64,000 nucleotides of DNA from NCBI RefSeq assembly GCF_020400655.1, contig NZ_JAINRC010000012.1:124001-188000 (forward strand), given 5' to 3'. The translations under genes were made by a program, and so were the position numbers. The stretch comes from Streptomyces spinosus. Lineage in GTDB: Bacteria > Actinomycetota > Actinomycetes > Streptomycetales > Streptomycetaceae. The notes beneath the pieces were generated by a model. It saw only the letters and a program-made list of their open reading frames with translations, did not search any database and was not told the origin of the DNA. Positions 50,587-58,742 of the stretch are shown in pieces (within the stretch, counting starts at the first letter, position 1; the number at the start of each line of letters is the position of its first letter).

Positions 50587-52098
50587 ATGACCGTACGGCG
50601 AGTAATGGGCATCGAGACGGAGTACGGGATCTCCGTCCCCGGCCACCCGAACGCCAATGCCATGCTCACCTCGTCCCAGATCGTCAACGCCTACGCGGCG
50701 GCGATGCACCGGGCCCGACGGGCCCGCTGGGACTTCGAGGAGGAGAACCCGCTGCGCGACGCGCGAGGCTTCGACCTCGCCCGGGAGGCCGCCGACTCCA
50801 GCCAGCTCACCGACGAGGACATCGGCCTGGCCAATGTGATCCTCACCAACGGTGCGCGCCTCTACGTCGACCACGCCCACCCCGAGTACAGCGCGCCCGA
50901 GGTCACCAACCCCCGCGACGCCGTCCTCTGGGACAAGGCCGGCGAGCGGATCATGGCCGAGGCCGCCGAACGGGCCGCGCAGCTGCCCGGCGCCCAGCCG
51001 ATCCACCTCTACAAGAACAACACCGACAACAAGGGCGCCTCCTACGGCACGCACGAGAACTACCTGATGAAGCGGGACACCCCCTTCTCGGACATCGTGC
51101 GCCACCTCACGCCCTTCTTCGTCTCCCGCCAGGTCTTCGCCGGGGCCGGCCGGGTCGGCATCGGCCAGGACGGGCACGAGCACGGCTTCCAGATCAGCCA
51201 GCGCGCGGACTACTTCGAGGTCGAGGTCGGCCTGGAGACGACGCTCAAGCGGCCGATCATCAACACCCGCGACGAGCCGCACGCGGACGCCGAGAAGTAC
51301 CGCCGGCTGCACGTGATCATCGGCGACGCGAACCTCTCCGAGATCTCGACGTACCTCAAGCTGGGCACGACCGCCCTGGTCCTGTCCATGATCGAGGACG
51401 GCTTCATCGCGGTGGACCTCGCCGTCGACCAGCCCGTGCGCACCCTCCACCAGGTCTCGCACGACCCCTCCCTCAAGCGCCTGGTCACCCTGCGCAGCGG
51501 GCGCACGCTCACCGCGGTGCAGTTGCAGATGGAGTACTTCGAGCTGGCCCGCAAGTACGTCGAGGAGCGCTTCGGCGCCGACGCCGACGACCAGACCAAG
51601 GACGTCCTCAGCCGCTGGGAGGACACCCTCACCCGGCTGGAGAACGACCCGATGAGCCTGGCCGGCGAGCTGGACTGGGTCGCCAAGCGGGAGCTGATGG
51701 AGGGCTACCGCCGCCGCGACGACCTGGACTGGGACGCGGCCCGGCTGCACCTGGTCGACCTCCAGTACGCCGACGTACGGGCCGAGAAGGGCCTCTACAA
51801 CCGCCTGGCGGCCCGCGGGCGCATGAAGCGACTGCTGGAGGAGTCCGAGGTCGACAGGGCGCGCAGGAAGCCACCGGAGGACACGCGGGCGTACTTCCGG
51901 GGACGCTGCCTGGAGCAGTACGCGGACGACGTCGCGGCCGCCTCCTGGGACTCGGTCATCTTCGACCTCCCGGGCCGCGACTCGCTCCAGCGCGTTCCAA
52001 CCCTGGAACCGCTACGCGGAACGCGAAATCACGTCAAGGAGCTCCTGGACCGCTGCCGTACCGCGGAAGACCTGGTCAGGGTCCTGTCCGGCGGGTGA
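50587..52098 (+). CDS. dop: Dop, depupylase/Pup deamidase
   Basis: The protein has 503 residues, of carboxylate-amine ligase fold. GIETEYG at 8-14 begins the nucleotide/metal site and Asp95 in RLYVDHAHPEY is the catalytic aspartate. The Dop-specific loop (about 41-80), absent from PafA, is present, which separates it from its ligase paralogue. It removes Pup from substrates. Since Pup here already ends in Glu, deamidation is not needed. ATG 50587 has AAGGAGG five bases upstream. It begins the dop-pup-nuclease-prcBA run. Confidence 0.95.
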   Translation: MTVRRVMGIETEYGISVPGHPNANAMLTSSQIVNAYAAAMHRARRARWDFEEENPLRDARGFDLAREAADSSQLTDEDIGLANVILTNGARLYVDHAHPEYSAPEVTNPRDAVLWDKAGERIMAEAAERAAQLPGAQPIHLYKNNTDNKGASYGTHENYLMKRDTPFSDIVRHLTPFFVSRQVFAGAGRVGIGQDGHEHGFQISQRADYFEVEVGLETTLKRPIINTRDEPHADAEKYRRLHVIIGDANLSEISTYLKLGTTALVLSMIEDGFIAVDLAVDQPVRTLHQVSHDPSLKRLVTLRSGRTLTAVQLQMEYFELARKYVEERFGADADDQTKDVLSRWEDTLTRLENDPMSLAGELDWVAKRELMEGYRRRDDLDWDAARLHLVDLQYADVRAEKGLYNRLAARGRMKRLLEESEVDRARRKPPEDTRAYFRGRCLEQYADDVAAASWDSVIFDLPGRDSLQRVPTLEPLRGTRNHVKELLDRCRTAEDLVRVLSGG

Positions 52099-52124
52099 GC
52101 GGAACCAGAGGGGTACTCGGTGCG

Positions 52125-52159
52125 CCCGGGCGGCCGGGGTGGAAACCCCACCGCCCGGG
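52125..52159 (+). terminator. Hairpin between dop and pup
   Basis: CCCGGGCGG pairs with CCGCCCGGG, with an inner GGGGT/AACCCC pairing, about 27 bp past the dop stop. There is no T-run, so it may only attenuate or protect the dop message. Confidence 0.5.
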
Positions 52160-52270
52160 AATCATCGGGATGGCCCCCGTACGTTGCGGAAACTGCGGGG
52201 CCGATGTCGGACCCGGCTTGTAGGGTCTGATCATCACCGATCGGCAGGCGAACTGAGCGGGGTGAGGGTT

Positions 52271-52489
52271 ATGGCAACCAAGGACACGGGCGGCGGTCAG
52301 CAGAAGGCGACGCGCTCGACCGAGGAGGTCGAGGAGCAGGCGCAGGACGCGCAGGCCTCGGAGGACCTCAAGGAGCGGCACGAGAAGCTGTCCGACGACG
52401 TGGACTCCGTCCTGGACGAGATCGACGACGTACTCGAGGAGAATGCCGAGGATTTCGTGCGAAGCTTCGTGCAAAAGGGTGGAGAGTAA
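52271..52489 (+). CDS. pup: Pup, prokaryotic ubiquitin-like protein
   Basis: The protein has 72 residues and is acidic and disordered. It has the C-terminal Pup signature (DDVDSVLDEIDDVLEENAED, then FVRSFVQKGGE). The last codon is GAG, so Pup ends GGE and is ready for ligation by PafA to substrate lysines through the Glu side chain. The helix around 21-58 binds the Arc coiled coil. TAGGGT at 52221-52226 may be its own -10. It is 172 bp from dop and 49 bp from the nuclease gene. Confidence 0.96.
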   Translation: MATKDTGGGQQKATRSTEEVEEQAQDAQASEDLKERHEKLSDDVDSVLDEIDDVLEENAEDFVRSFVQKGGE

Positions 52490-52538
52490 AGGGCGCTGGC
52501 ACCTTAGGCCTTCGAATTGAAGGTAGCGGGGGGTAAGG

Positions 52539-53144
52539 GTGGCTGGCGATGCGCACGCGAAGCGATGCAGGAAATGTAAGCGAGGCCTGCCTTCAGTCGC
52601 ATTCGCGCGGGACAGGAACCGGCGTGACGGCCTCCAGGCGGACTGCCGGGAGTGCGTGGCGGAATACGGGGCCGCGTACTACCGGCGGCGCCGGGAGGCT
52701 TCGGGGAAGCCGGTACGGGAGAAGGTGGACGTTCCACCGGGGCACAAGCTCTGCCGGACGTGCGGTGAGATCAAGCCGCACAGTCAGTGGCACCGCAACG
52801 CCACCGCGTCCGACGGGCTGTCCACGCGCTGCAAGGCGTGTCGGGCGGCGCAGGGGCGGGAGCAACATCTGAAGCGTCAGTACGGCCTCACCGAAGCCGA
52901 GCGGGACGAGTTGGTCACGGCTCAGGGCGGAGTCTGCTGCATATGTCTTTCGGCTCCGCCCGCTCATGTGGATCACTGCCATGAGACGGGTAGGGTCCGT
53001 GGCGTACTGTGCTTCAGCTGCAACGCAGCGCTGGGGCAGTTCAAGGATCGGCCCGACGTCATAAGGCGGGCTGCTGTATACGTGGAAGGAACCTCGTGGA
53101 AGCCAACTCTCGTGGCACCGGGCGTCTACCAGCTGCCTTCCTGA
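52539..53144 (+). CDS. Endonuclease VII-like HNH protein inside the proteasome operon
   Basis: The protein has 201 residues. Two zinc-finger-like segments (CRKCKRG with CREC; CRTCGE with CKAC) precede a recombination endonuclease VII/HNH domain. The third metal site is CCIC with HVDHCHETGRVRG, and LCFSCNAALGQFKD completes the fold with the catalytic histidines. It should cut or bind branched or damaged DNA. It starts at GTG 52539 in a GGGGGGTAAGG context. Its last 49 bp overlap the start of prcB, so translation is coupled. Its base composition is slightly less extreme than its neighbours, hinting at a separate origin. The same gene is at this place in S. coelicolor as I recall. Confidence 0.85.
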   Translation: MAGDAHAKRCRKCKRGLPSVAFARDRNRRDGLQADCRECVAEYGAAYYRRRREASGKPVREKVDVPPGHKLCRTCGEIKPHSQWHRNATASDGLSTRCKACRAAQGREQHLKRQYGLTEAERDELVTAQGGVCCICLSAPPAHVDHCHETGRVRGVLCFSCNAALGQFKDRPDVIRRAAVYVEGTSWKPTLVAPGVYQLPS

Positions 53145-53941
53145 CGCCAGGATCCTCTTCGTTCATGGACTTCCTCTCCGAGCACCAGCCCGAGCTGCTG
53201 CCCGGCAACCGGCAGCTGCCGCCCGCCAAGGGCGTGCTCGAGGCGCCGCACGGCACGACCATCGTGGCCGTGACGTTCCCCGGCGGCGTGGTGCTCGCCG
53301 GTGACCGCCGGGCCACGATGGGCAACGTGATCGCGCAGCGGGACATCGAGAAGGTGTTCCCGGCCGACGAGTACTCGGCCGTCGGCATCGCCGGCACCGC
53401 CGGCCTGGCCGTCGAGATGGTCAAGCTCTTCCAGCTGGAGCTGGAGCACTTCGAGAAGGTCGAGGGCGCCCAGCTGTCCCTGGAGGGCAAGGCGAACCGG
53501 CTCTCGACCATGATCCGCTCCAACCTCGGCATGGCCATGCAGGGCCTGGCCGTGGTCCCCCTCTTCGCGGGGTACGACCTGGACCGCGAGAAGGGGCGCA
53601 TCTTCTCCTACGACGTCACGGGCGGCCGTTCCGAGGAGCACAACTTCGCGGCGACGGGCTCCGGCTCGATCTTCGCGCGCGGTGCGATGAAGAAGCTGTT
53701 CCGTGACGACCTGACCGAGGAGCAGGCCACCACCCTGGTGGTGCAGGCCCTCTACGACGCGGCTGACGACGACTCGGCGACCGGTGGTCCCGATGTCGCC
53801 CGCCGGATCTACCCGATCATCACCGTGATCACCGAGGACGGCTTCCGCCGGCTCACCGAGGACGAGTCGTCGGAGATCGCCCGCGCGGTGCTCCAGAAGC
53901 GCCTGGAGGAGCCCGACGGCCCCAAGGCCGCCCTGCTCTGA
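53096..53941 (+). CDS. prcB: 20S proteasome beta subunit
   Basis: The protein has 281 residues. A 53-residue propeptide ends APHG; autocleavage exposes Thr54 (GTTIVAVTFPGGVVLAGDRR), the catalytic nucleophile. Lys and Asp partners follow in the family positions (GDRRATMGN, IEKVFP). Mature length is 228. I chose GTG 53096, inside the end of the nuclease gene, because GGAAGGA precedes it and it gives the usual actinobacterial propeptide. Fourteen copies form the two inner rings of the core. Confidence 0.94.
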   Translation: MEANSRGTGRLPAAFLTPGSSSFMDFLSEHQPELLPGNRQLPPAKGVLEAPHGTTIVAVTFPGGVVLAGDRRATMGNVIAQRDIEKVFPADEYSAVGIAGTAGLAVEMVKLFQLELEHFEKVEGAQLSLEGKANRLSTMIRSNLGMAMQGLAVVPLFAGYDLDREKGRIFSYDVTGGRSEEHNFAATGSGSIFARGAMKKLFRDDLTEEQATTLVVQALYDAADDDSATGGPDVARRIYPIITVITEDGFRRLTEDESSEIARAVLQKRLEEPDGPKAALL

Positions 53942-54004
53942 GCGCGGGCCCCGGTTTCTTATCAAGGTGATCCAGTGACCATGACAGAAAGGGACGGATA
54001 ACCG

Positions 54005-54760
54005 GTGTCGACGCCGTTCTATGTCTCACCCCAGCAGGCCATGGCCGACCGGGCGGAGTACGCCCGCAAGGGCATCGCCCGCGGCCGCAGCCTGGTCGTG
54101 CTGCAGTACGCCGACGGCATCGTCTTCGTCGGCGAGAACCCGTCCCGCGCGCTGCACAAGTTCAGCGAGATCTACGACCGGATCGGCTTCGCGGCGGCCG
54201 GCAAGTACAACGAGTACGAGAACCTGCGCATCGGCGGTGTCCGCTACGCCGACCTGCGCGGTTACACCTACGACCGCGACGACGTCACCGCCCGCGGCCT
54301 GGCCAACGTCTACGCCCAGACGCTGGGCACGATCTTCTCCTCCGCGGCCGAGAAGCCGTACGAGGTGGAGCTGGTGGTGGCCGAGGTGGGGGAGACCCCC
54401 GAGGGCGACCAGATCTACCGGCTGCCGCACGACGGCTCCATCGTGGACGAGCACGGCTCGGTCGCGGTGGGCGGCAACGCCGAGCAGATCAGCGGTTTCC
54501 TGGACCAGCGCCACCGCGACGGCATGAGCCTCGCCGAGGCCCTCAAGCTGGCCGTGCAGGCCCTGTCGCGGGACACCAACGGCAGTGAGCGGGAGATCCC
54601 CGCCGAGCGCCTGGAGGTCGCCGTCCTGGACCGTACGCGCCCGCAGAAGCGCAAGTTCAAGCGCATCGTCGGGCGCCAGCTGGCCCGCCTGCTGGCGGCG
54701 GACGGCGCGAGCACGGAGGCGGAGAGCGCGGACGGCGCCGAGGACTCCGACGAGGAGTAG
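54005..54760 (+). CDS. prcA: 20S proteasome alpha subunit
   Basis: The protein has 251 residues. The N-terminal gating segment MSTPFYVSPQQAMADRAEYARKG is typical of actinobacterial alpha subunits. GRSLVVLQYADGIVFVGEN and IYDRIGFAAAGKYNEYENLR follow in the Ntn fold, without an N-terminal Thr nucleophile. The C-terminal 30 residues are an acidic Ala/Glu/Asp tail. It forms the outer rings that Arc docks on. It starts at GTG 54005, 63 bp after prcB. A strong hairpin terminator ends the operon. Confidence 0.95.
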   Translation: MSTPFYVSPQQAMADRAEYARKGIARGRSLVVLQYADGIVFVGENPSRALHKFSEIYDRIGFAAAGKYNEYENLRIGGVRYADLRGYTYDRDDVTARGLANVYAQTLGTIFSSAAEKPYEVELVVAEVGETPEGDQIYRLPHDGSIVDEHGSVAVGGNAEQISGFLDQRHRDGMSLAEALKLAVQALSRDTNGSEREIPAERLEVAVLDRTRPQKRKFKRIVGRQLARLLAADGASTEAESADGAEDSDEE

Positions 54761-54777
54761 CCGCCCCCGCGCGTGTC

Positions 54778-54821
54778 GCCGGGTGCCCCGGCCGGATCTC
54801 CGGCCGGGGCACCCGGCTTTT
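54778..54821. terminator. Terminator of the prcBA operon
   Basis: A perfect 19-bp stem with a 2-base spacer at the centre (54778-54817) followed by TTTT on the plus strand. It ends at the stop codon of the convergent LacI-type gene. Confidence 0.88.
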
Positions 54822-55843
54822 CACGCCGGCGGGCGTGGCGGCGCCGTGGAGCCCCGGACGACCAGTTCGACGGGGATGTCCCCGCCGTCCGGTTCCCGGC
54901 CCTCCAGGACGGCCAGCAGGGCCCGCATGCCCCGTTCCCCGAACAGCTCGGCGTCCAGCCGTACCGTCGTCAGCTCGGGGTCGAGCGCGGTGGCCAGGGC
55001 CAGGTCGTCCAGGCCGGTGACGGACATGTCGTCCGGGACGCGCAGCCCCAGCCGGCGCAGCGCCTTGTAGGCGCCGGCGGCGAGCTTGTCGTCGTCGCAG
55101 ACCACCGCCGTCGGCCGGGGGCCCGGCGCGGTGAGCGCGGCCTCGGTGGCGGCGAGCGCGCCCTCGATGGAGATCGGGGCCCGGGCCGTGCGGACCTCGG
55201 TGCCCGGCACGGCGGCCAGGCGCGCGGCCAGTTCCCTCGCGCGGACCTCGAAGGTCCAGGAGGGCACGTCGGCGGCGAGGTGCAGCACCCGGCGGTGGCC
55301 GAGGGCCAGCAGGTGGGCGGCGACCTGCCGGACGCCGTCGGCGATGTCCAGGTTCACGGTCGCGGCGCCCAGGCTGCCCTCCGGGTCGCTGTCGAGCATG
55401 ACCAGGGGCAGCTGGTCGCCCCGGATCGCGGTGAGTGCGTCGGCGGCCATCGAGGAGGCGATGACGCCGTCCAGGGCGGCCTGCGCGGAGGCGAAGGGGT
55501 CGCGGGCCGGGCCGACGCCCTCGGGGGAGGGGTAGAGCACCACGCCGAAGCCGTGTTCGGCCGCCACGCGCGCGGCGCCGGTGTAGACGCCGGCGAAGAA
55601 CTCGGTGGTCAGGGCGGGCACCACGAGCAGCACGGTGCGGGTGCGGCCCAGGCGGAGGTTGCGGGCGGCGAGGTTGGGGCGGTAGCCCAGTTCGCGCGCG
55701 GCCTCGCGGACGCGCTCGGCGGTGGTCTCGGAGACCCGGCCGCGCCACTTGTCGCCCAGGACCAGGGAGACGGCGGCCTGGGAGACCCCGGCCGCCCGGG
55801 CGACGTCCCGGCTGGTCGGGCGCGTGCTGCTGCGGGCCACCAC
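54821..55843 (-). CDS. LacI-family regulator
   Basis: The protein has 340 residues. An N-terminal LacI helix-turn-helix with hinge (TSRDVARAAGVSQAAVSLVL and ARELGYRPNLAARNL) precedes a periplasmic-binding-like effector domain (TVLLVVPALTTEFFAGVYTG, DGVIASSMAADAL, LGHRRVLHLAADVPSW, VTGLDDLALATAL). The effector is unknown. It is divergent from the MFS gene, whose expression it probably controls through the dyad at 55883-55910. GTG 55843 and GTG 55840 are both possible starts; the latter is better spaced from GGGAG. Confidence 0.87.
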   Translation of the reverse strand: MVARSSTRPTSRDVARAAGVSQAAVSLVLGDKWRGRVSETTAERVREAARELGYRPNLAARNLRLGRTRTVLLVVPALTTEFFAGVYTGAARVAAEHGFGVVLYPSPEGVGPARDPFASAQAALDGVIASSMAADALTAIRGDQLPLVMLDSDPEGSLGAATVNLDIADGVRQVAAHLLALGHRRVLHLAADVPSWTFEVRARELAARLAAVPGTEVRTARAPISIEGALAATEAALTAPGPRPTAVVCDDDKLAAGAYKALRRLGLRVPDDMSVTGLDDLALATALDPELTTVRLDAELFGERGMRALLAVLEGREPDGGDIPVELVVRGSTAPPRPPA

Positions 55844-55882
55844 ATGACTCCCGGTCGTCTGGACGTGCGAATGGGCACATGG

Positions 55883-55910
55883 TACGTATGAACGAGAGAC
55901 GTTATACGTA
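55883..55910. promoter_or_regulatory. Putative LacI-type operator between the divergent genes
   Basis: TACGTAT (55883-55889) and ATACGTA (55904-55910) are perfect inverted arms around 14 bp. GTTATACGTAAC within the right arm is a second near-dyad. Both lie between the LacI gene and the transporter gene. Confidence 0.55.
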
Positions 55911-55958
55911 ACACTTCGGGGCCCTCACGGCGTCCCGGCGAGCCGCGGAGGGCAGCAC

Positions 55959-57218
55959 ATGGCCACGGGATACCTGGACATCCTGAGGGCGAGGCACGCC
56001 CTGCGGCTGCTCACCGGCACCCTGGTGGGCCGGCTGCCCAACGCCACCGCCGCCATCGCCCTGGTGCTCTTCGTCCGCGCCGAGGGCGGCACCTACAGCC
56101 TCGCCGGCGCCCTGGCCGCCGTGTACGGCGTCGCCAACGCCGTCGGCCAGCCCGTGCTGGGCCGCCTCGTGGACCTGTACGGCCAGCCGCGCGTCCAGCT
56201 CCCCGCGGCCGTCCTCGCCGCCCTGGCCATGACCCTCTTCGCCTTCTCGGGCACCTCCCCGCTGCCGCTCGCCTACGCGGCCGTCGCGGCGGCCGGTCTG
56301 TTCACCCCGCCCCTGGAAGGCGGTCTGCGCGCCCTGTGGCCGTCCGTGCTGGGCCGTGAGGAGCAGGTGCACACCGCGTACGCCATGGACGCCATCGCGC
56401 AGGAGGTCATGTTCACCGCGGGCCCGCTGCTGGTGACCCTGTGCGTGACCCTGTGGGACGAGCGCGCCGCCCTCCTCGTGCTCAACCTGGTGGGCGTGCT
56501 CGGCGCGCTCTCCGTGGTGCTCTCGCCGCCCTCGCGCGCGTGGCGCTCGGCCCCGCGCGAGGCGCACTGGCTGGGCGCCCTGCGCTCGCGCGGCCTGCTC
56601 GTGCTGCTCGCCGCGTTCCTGTTCGTGGGTATCGCGCTGGGTTCCATCACGGTCGCCTCGGTGTCGTACGCGGACGGACACGGCGGTGACGCGGTGTACG
56701 GCTGGCTGATGGCCGGGGTGGGCCTCGGGGCCCTGGCGGGCGGGACGGTCTACGGCGCCCGCGCGTGGGGCGGCGCGCCCGAACGGCGACTCAGGGTGCT
56801 GGTGGCCCTCCTGGCGGTGTGTTACCTGCCGCTGATGCTGACGCCCGGACCTGTGGCCATGGTGTTGCTCAGCGTGGTCGCCGGTGTGTTCCTCGCGCCC
56901 TGCATCGCCTGCGCGTTCATCATCGTCGACCGGCACGCCCCGAGCGGCACCGTCACCGAGGCGTTCTCCTGGCTTGTCACCACGTTCACCGTGGGCGCCT
57001 CGGTGGGAACGGGCCTGGCAGGGCCGGTGGTCCAGGCCGGTGGCACCCTGTGGGGCTTCGCGCTGCCGGGTGCCGCCGGGGCCGTGTCGCTGCTGGTCCT
57101 GCTGGCCACCGGAGGGGTCCTCGCAGCTCCCGCGCGGGGCGGGATCGTTGCGGCTTCATCGGAAAATGATCCAAATCGTGCTGCCGAACCCCGTTTCAGC
57201 TCGGGGGATCGGGCGTAA
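55959..57218 (+). CDS. MFS transporter
   Basis: The protein has 419 residues and 12 predicted membrane helices. Family elements include GRLPNATAAIALVLFV, the loop after helix 2 (GRLVDLYGQPRVQLP) and GVLGALSVVLSPPSRAWR between halves. Export of a small molecule is likely; the substrate is unknown. ATG 55959 has GGAGG upstream. It sits with its regulator between prcA and pafA. Its 3' end carries the pafA promoter, and the two genes are nine bases apart. Confidence 0.85.
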   Translation: MATGYLDILRARHALRLLTGTLVGRLPNATAAIALVLFVRAEGGTYSLAGALAAVYGVANAVGQPVLGRLVDLYGQPRVQLPAAVLAALAMTLFAFSGTSPLPLAYAAVAAAGLFTPPLEGGLRALWPSVLGREEQVHTAYAMDAIAQEVMFTAGPLLVTLCVTLWDERAALLVLNLVGVLGALSVVLSPPSRAWRSAPREAHWLGALRSRGLLVLLAAFLFVGIALGSITVASVSYADGHGGDAVYGWLMAGVGLGALAGGTVYGARAWGGAPERRLRVLVALLAVCYLPLMLTPGPVAMVLLSVVAGVFLAPCIACAFIIVDRHAPSGTVTEAFSWLVTTFTVGASVGTGLAGPVVQAGGTLWGFALPGAAGAVSLLVLLATGGVLAAPARGGIVAASSENDPNRAAEPRFSSGDRA

Positions 57219-57221
57219 TGT
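57216..57221 (+). promoter_or_regulatory. -10 element TAATGT, leaderless start of pafA
   Basis: TAATGT overlaps the MFS stop codon and ends six bases before the pafA ATG. TTTCAG (57194-57199), 16 bp upstream, is a possible -35. Confidence 0.55.
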
Positions 57222-57227
57222 TCCCTC

Positions 57228-58589
57228 ATGGACCGCCGCATTTTCGGGCTGGAGAACGAGTACGGCGTCACGTGCACGTTCAGGGGACAGCGCCGCCTGT
57301 CTCCTGACGAGGTGGCGCGGTACCTCTTCCGCCGTGTCGTGTCATGGGGCCGCAGCAGCAATGTCTTTCTGCGAAACGGCGCCCGGCTCTATCTCGACGT
57401 GGGCTCACATCCGGAATACGCGACCCCCGAATGTGACAACGTGATCGAACTGGTCACCCACGACAAGGCCGGCGAGCGCATTCTCGAAGGACTCCTGGTG
57501 GACGCGGAACGACGCCTGCACGAGGAGGGAATCGCGGGCGACGTCTACCTCTTCAAGAACAACACCGACTCGGCGGGCAACTCCTACGGCTGCCACGAGA
57601 ACTACCTGGTGGCCCGGCACGGGGAGTTCTCCCGGCTCGCGGACATCCTCATCCCCTTCCTCGTCACCCGGCAGCTGCTGTGCGGCGCCGGCAAGGTGCT
57701 CCAGACCCCGCGCGGCGCGGTCTACTGCGTCAGCCAGCGAGCGGAGCACATCTGGGAGGGCGTCTCCTCGGCGACGACCCGCTCCCGGCCCATCATCAAC
57801 ACCCGCGACGAGCCGCACGCGGACGCCGAGCGCTACCGCCGGCTGCACGTCATCGTCGGCGACTCGAACATGTCCGAGACGACGATGCTGCTCAAGGTCG
57901 GCGCCACCGACCTGGTGCTGCGCATGATCGAGGCCGGCACCGTGATGCGCGACCTCACGCTGGAGAACCCGATCCGGGCGATCCGCGAGGTCAGCCACGA
58001 CATCACCGGACGGCGCAAGGTGCGCCTGGCCAGCGGCCGGGAGGCCTCGGCGCTGGAGGTGCAGCGCGAGTACTTCGACAAGGCGGTGGACTTCTGCGAC
58101 CGCCGGGGCATCCGCACCGGCACGGTCGCGCAGGTCCTGGAGCTGTGGGGCCGCACCCTCGAAGCGATCGAGAACGAGGAACTCGACCGCATCGAGACCG
58201 AGATCGACTGGGTCATGAAGTACAAGCTCATCGAGCGGTACCGGGCCAAGCACAACATGACGATGTCGCATCCGCGGGTCGCCCAGATAGACCTCGCCTA
58301 CCACGACATCCACCGCCGTCGTGGCCTGTACTACCTGCTGGAGAAGAAGGGCCAAGCCGCCCGGGTCTGCAACGACTTGAAGATCTTCGAGGGCAAGTCG
58401 GTTCCCCCGCAGACCACTCGCGCGCGGCTGCGCGGCGACTTCATCCGGCGGGCACAGGAACAGCGCAGGGACTTCACGGTCGACTGGGTGCACCTCAAGC
58501 TCAACGACCAGGCACAGCGCACCGTGTTGTGCAAGGACCCGTTCCGTTCGGTGGACGACCGGGTGGAGAAGCTCATCGCCGGTATGTAG
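57228..58589 (+). CDS. pafA: PafA, Pup-protein ligase
   Basis: The protein has 453 residues and is a paralogue of Dop. FGLENEYGV opens the ATP/metal site, Asp57 lies in RLYLDVGSHPEYATPE, and the central strands carry LFKNNTDSAGNSYGCHENY and RPIINTRDEPHADAERYRRL. The Dop loop is missing, as expected for the ligase. It activates the Pup C-terminal Glu with ATP and joins it to a substrate lysine. It has its own leaderless promoter and terminator, apart from the prcBA operon. Confidence 0.95.
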   Translation: MDRRIFGLENEYGVTCTFRGQRRLSPDEVARYLFRRVVSWGRSSNVFLRNGARLYLDVGSHPEYATPECDNVIELVTHDKAGERILEGLLVDAERRLHEEGIAGDVYLFKNNTDSAGNSYGCHENYLVARHGEFSRLADILIPFLVTRQLLCGAGKVLQTPRGAVYCVSQRAEHIWEGVSSATTRSRPIINTRDEPHADAERYRRLHVIVGDSNMSETTMLLKVGATDLVLRMIEAGTVMRDLTLENPIRAIREVSHDITGRRKVRLASGREASALEVQREYFDKAVDFCDRRGIRTGTVAQVLELWGRTLEAIENEELDRIETEIDWVMKYKLIERYRAKHNMTMSHPRVAQIDLAYHDIHRRRGLYYLLEKKGQAARVCNDLKIFEGKSVPPQTTRARLRGDFIRRAQEQRRDFTVDWVHLKLNDQAQRTVLCKDPFRSVDDRVEKLIAGM

Positions 58590-58651
58590 TCACCGCGAGG
58601 TCACGCGGAGGCGGGCCGGGCATTGCGGCACACCGGGCCGGAACGCCACAC

Positions 58652-58680
58652 GGGCGCCGTACGTTTCCCGTACGGCGCCC
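58652..58680 (+). terminator. Terminator of pafA
   Basis: A perfect 12-bp stem (GGGCGCCGTACG/CGTACGGCGCCC) with a 5-base loop, 62 bp past the stop. Confidence 0.75.
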
Positions 58681-58742
58681 TGTTCGGGTCGTAGAGTTGC
58701 GCGCACGCCATCCGCAAGACCGACCGATTACGAGGCTCTTCC

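Noticed and set aside
52539..53144. Recent horizontal insertion of the nuclease gene
   Set aside because: The gene is slightly less GC-biased but it overlaps prcB, has no flanking repeats and, as I recall, is present at the same place in S. coelicolor, so a recent insertion is unlikely.
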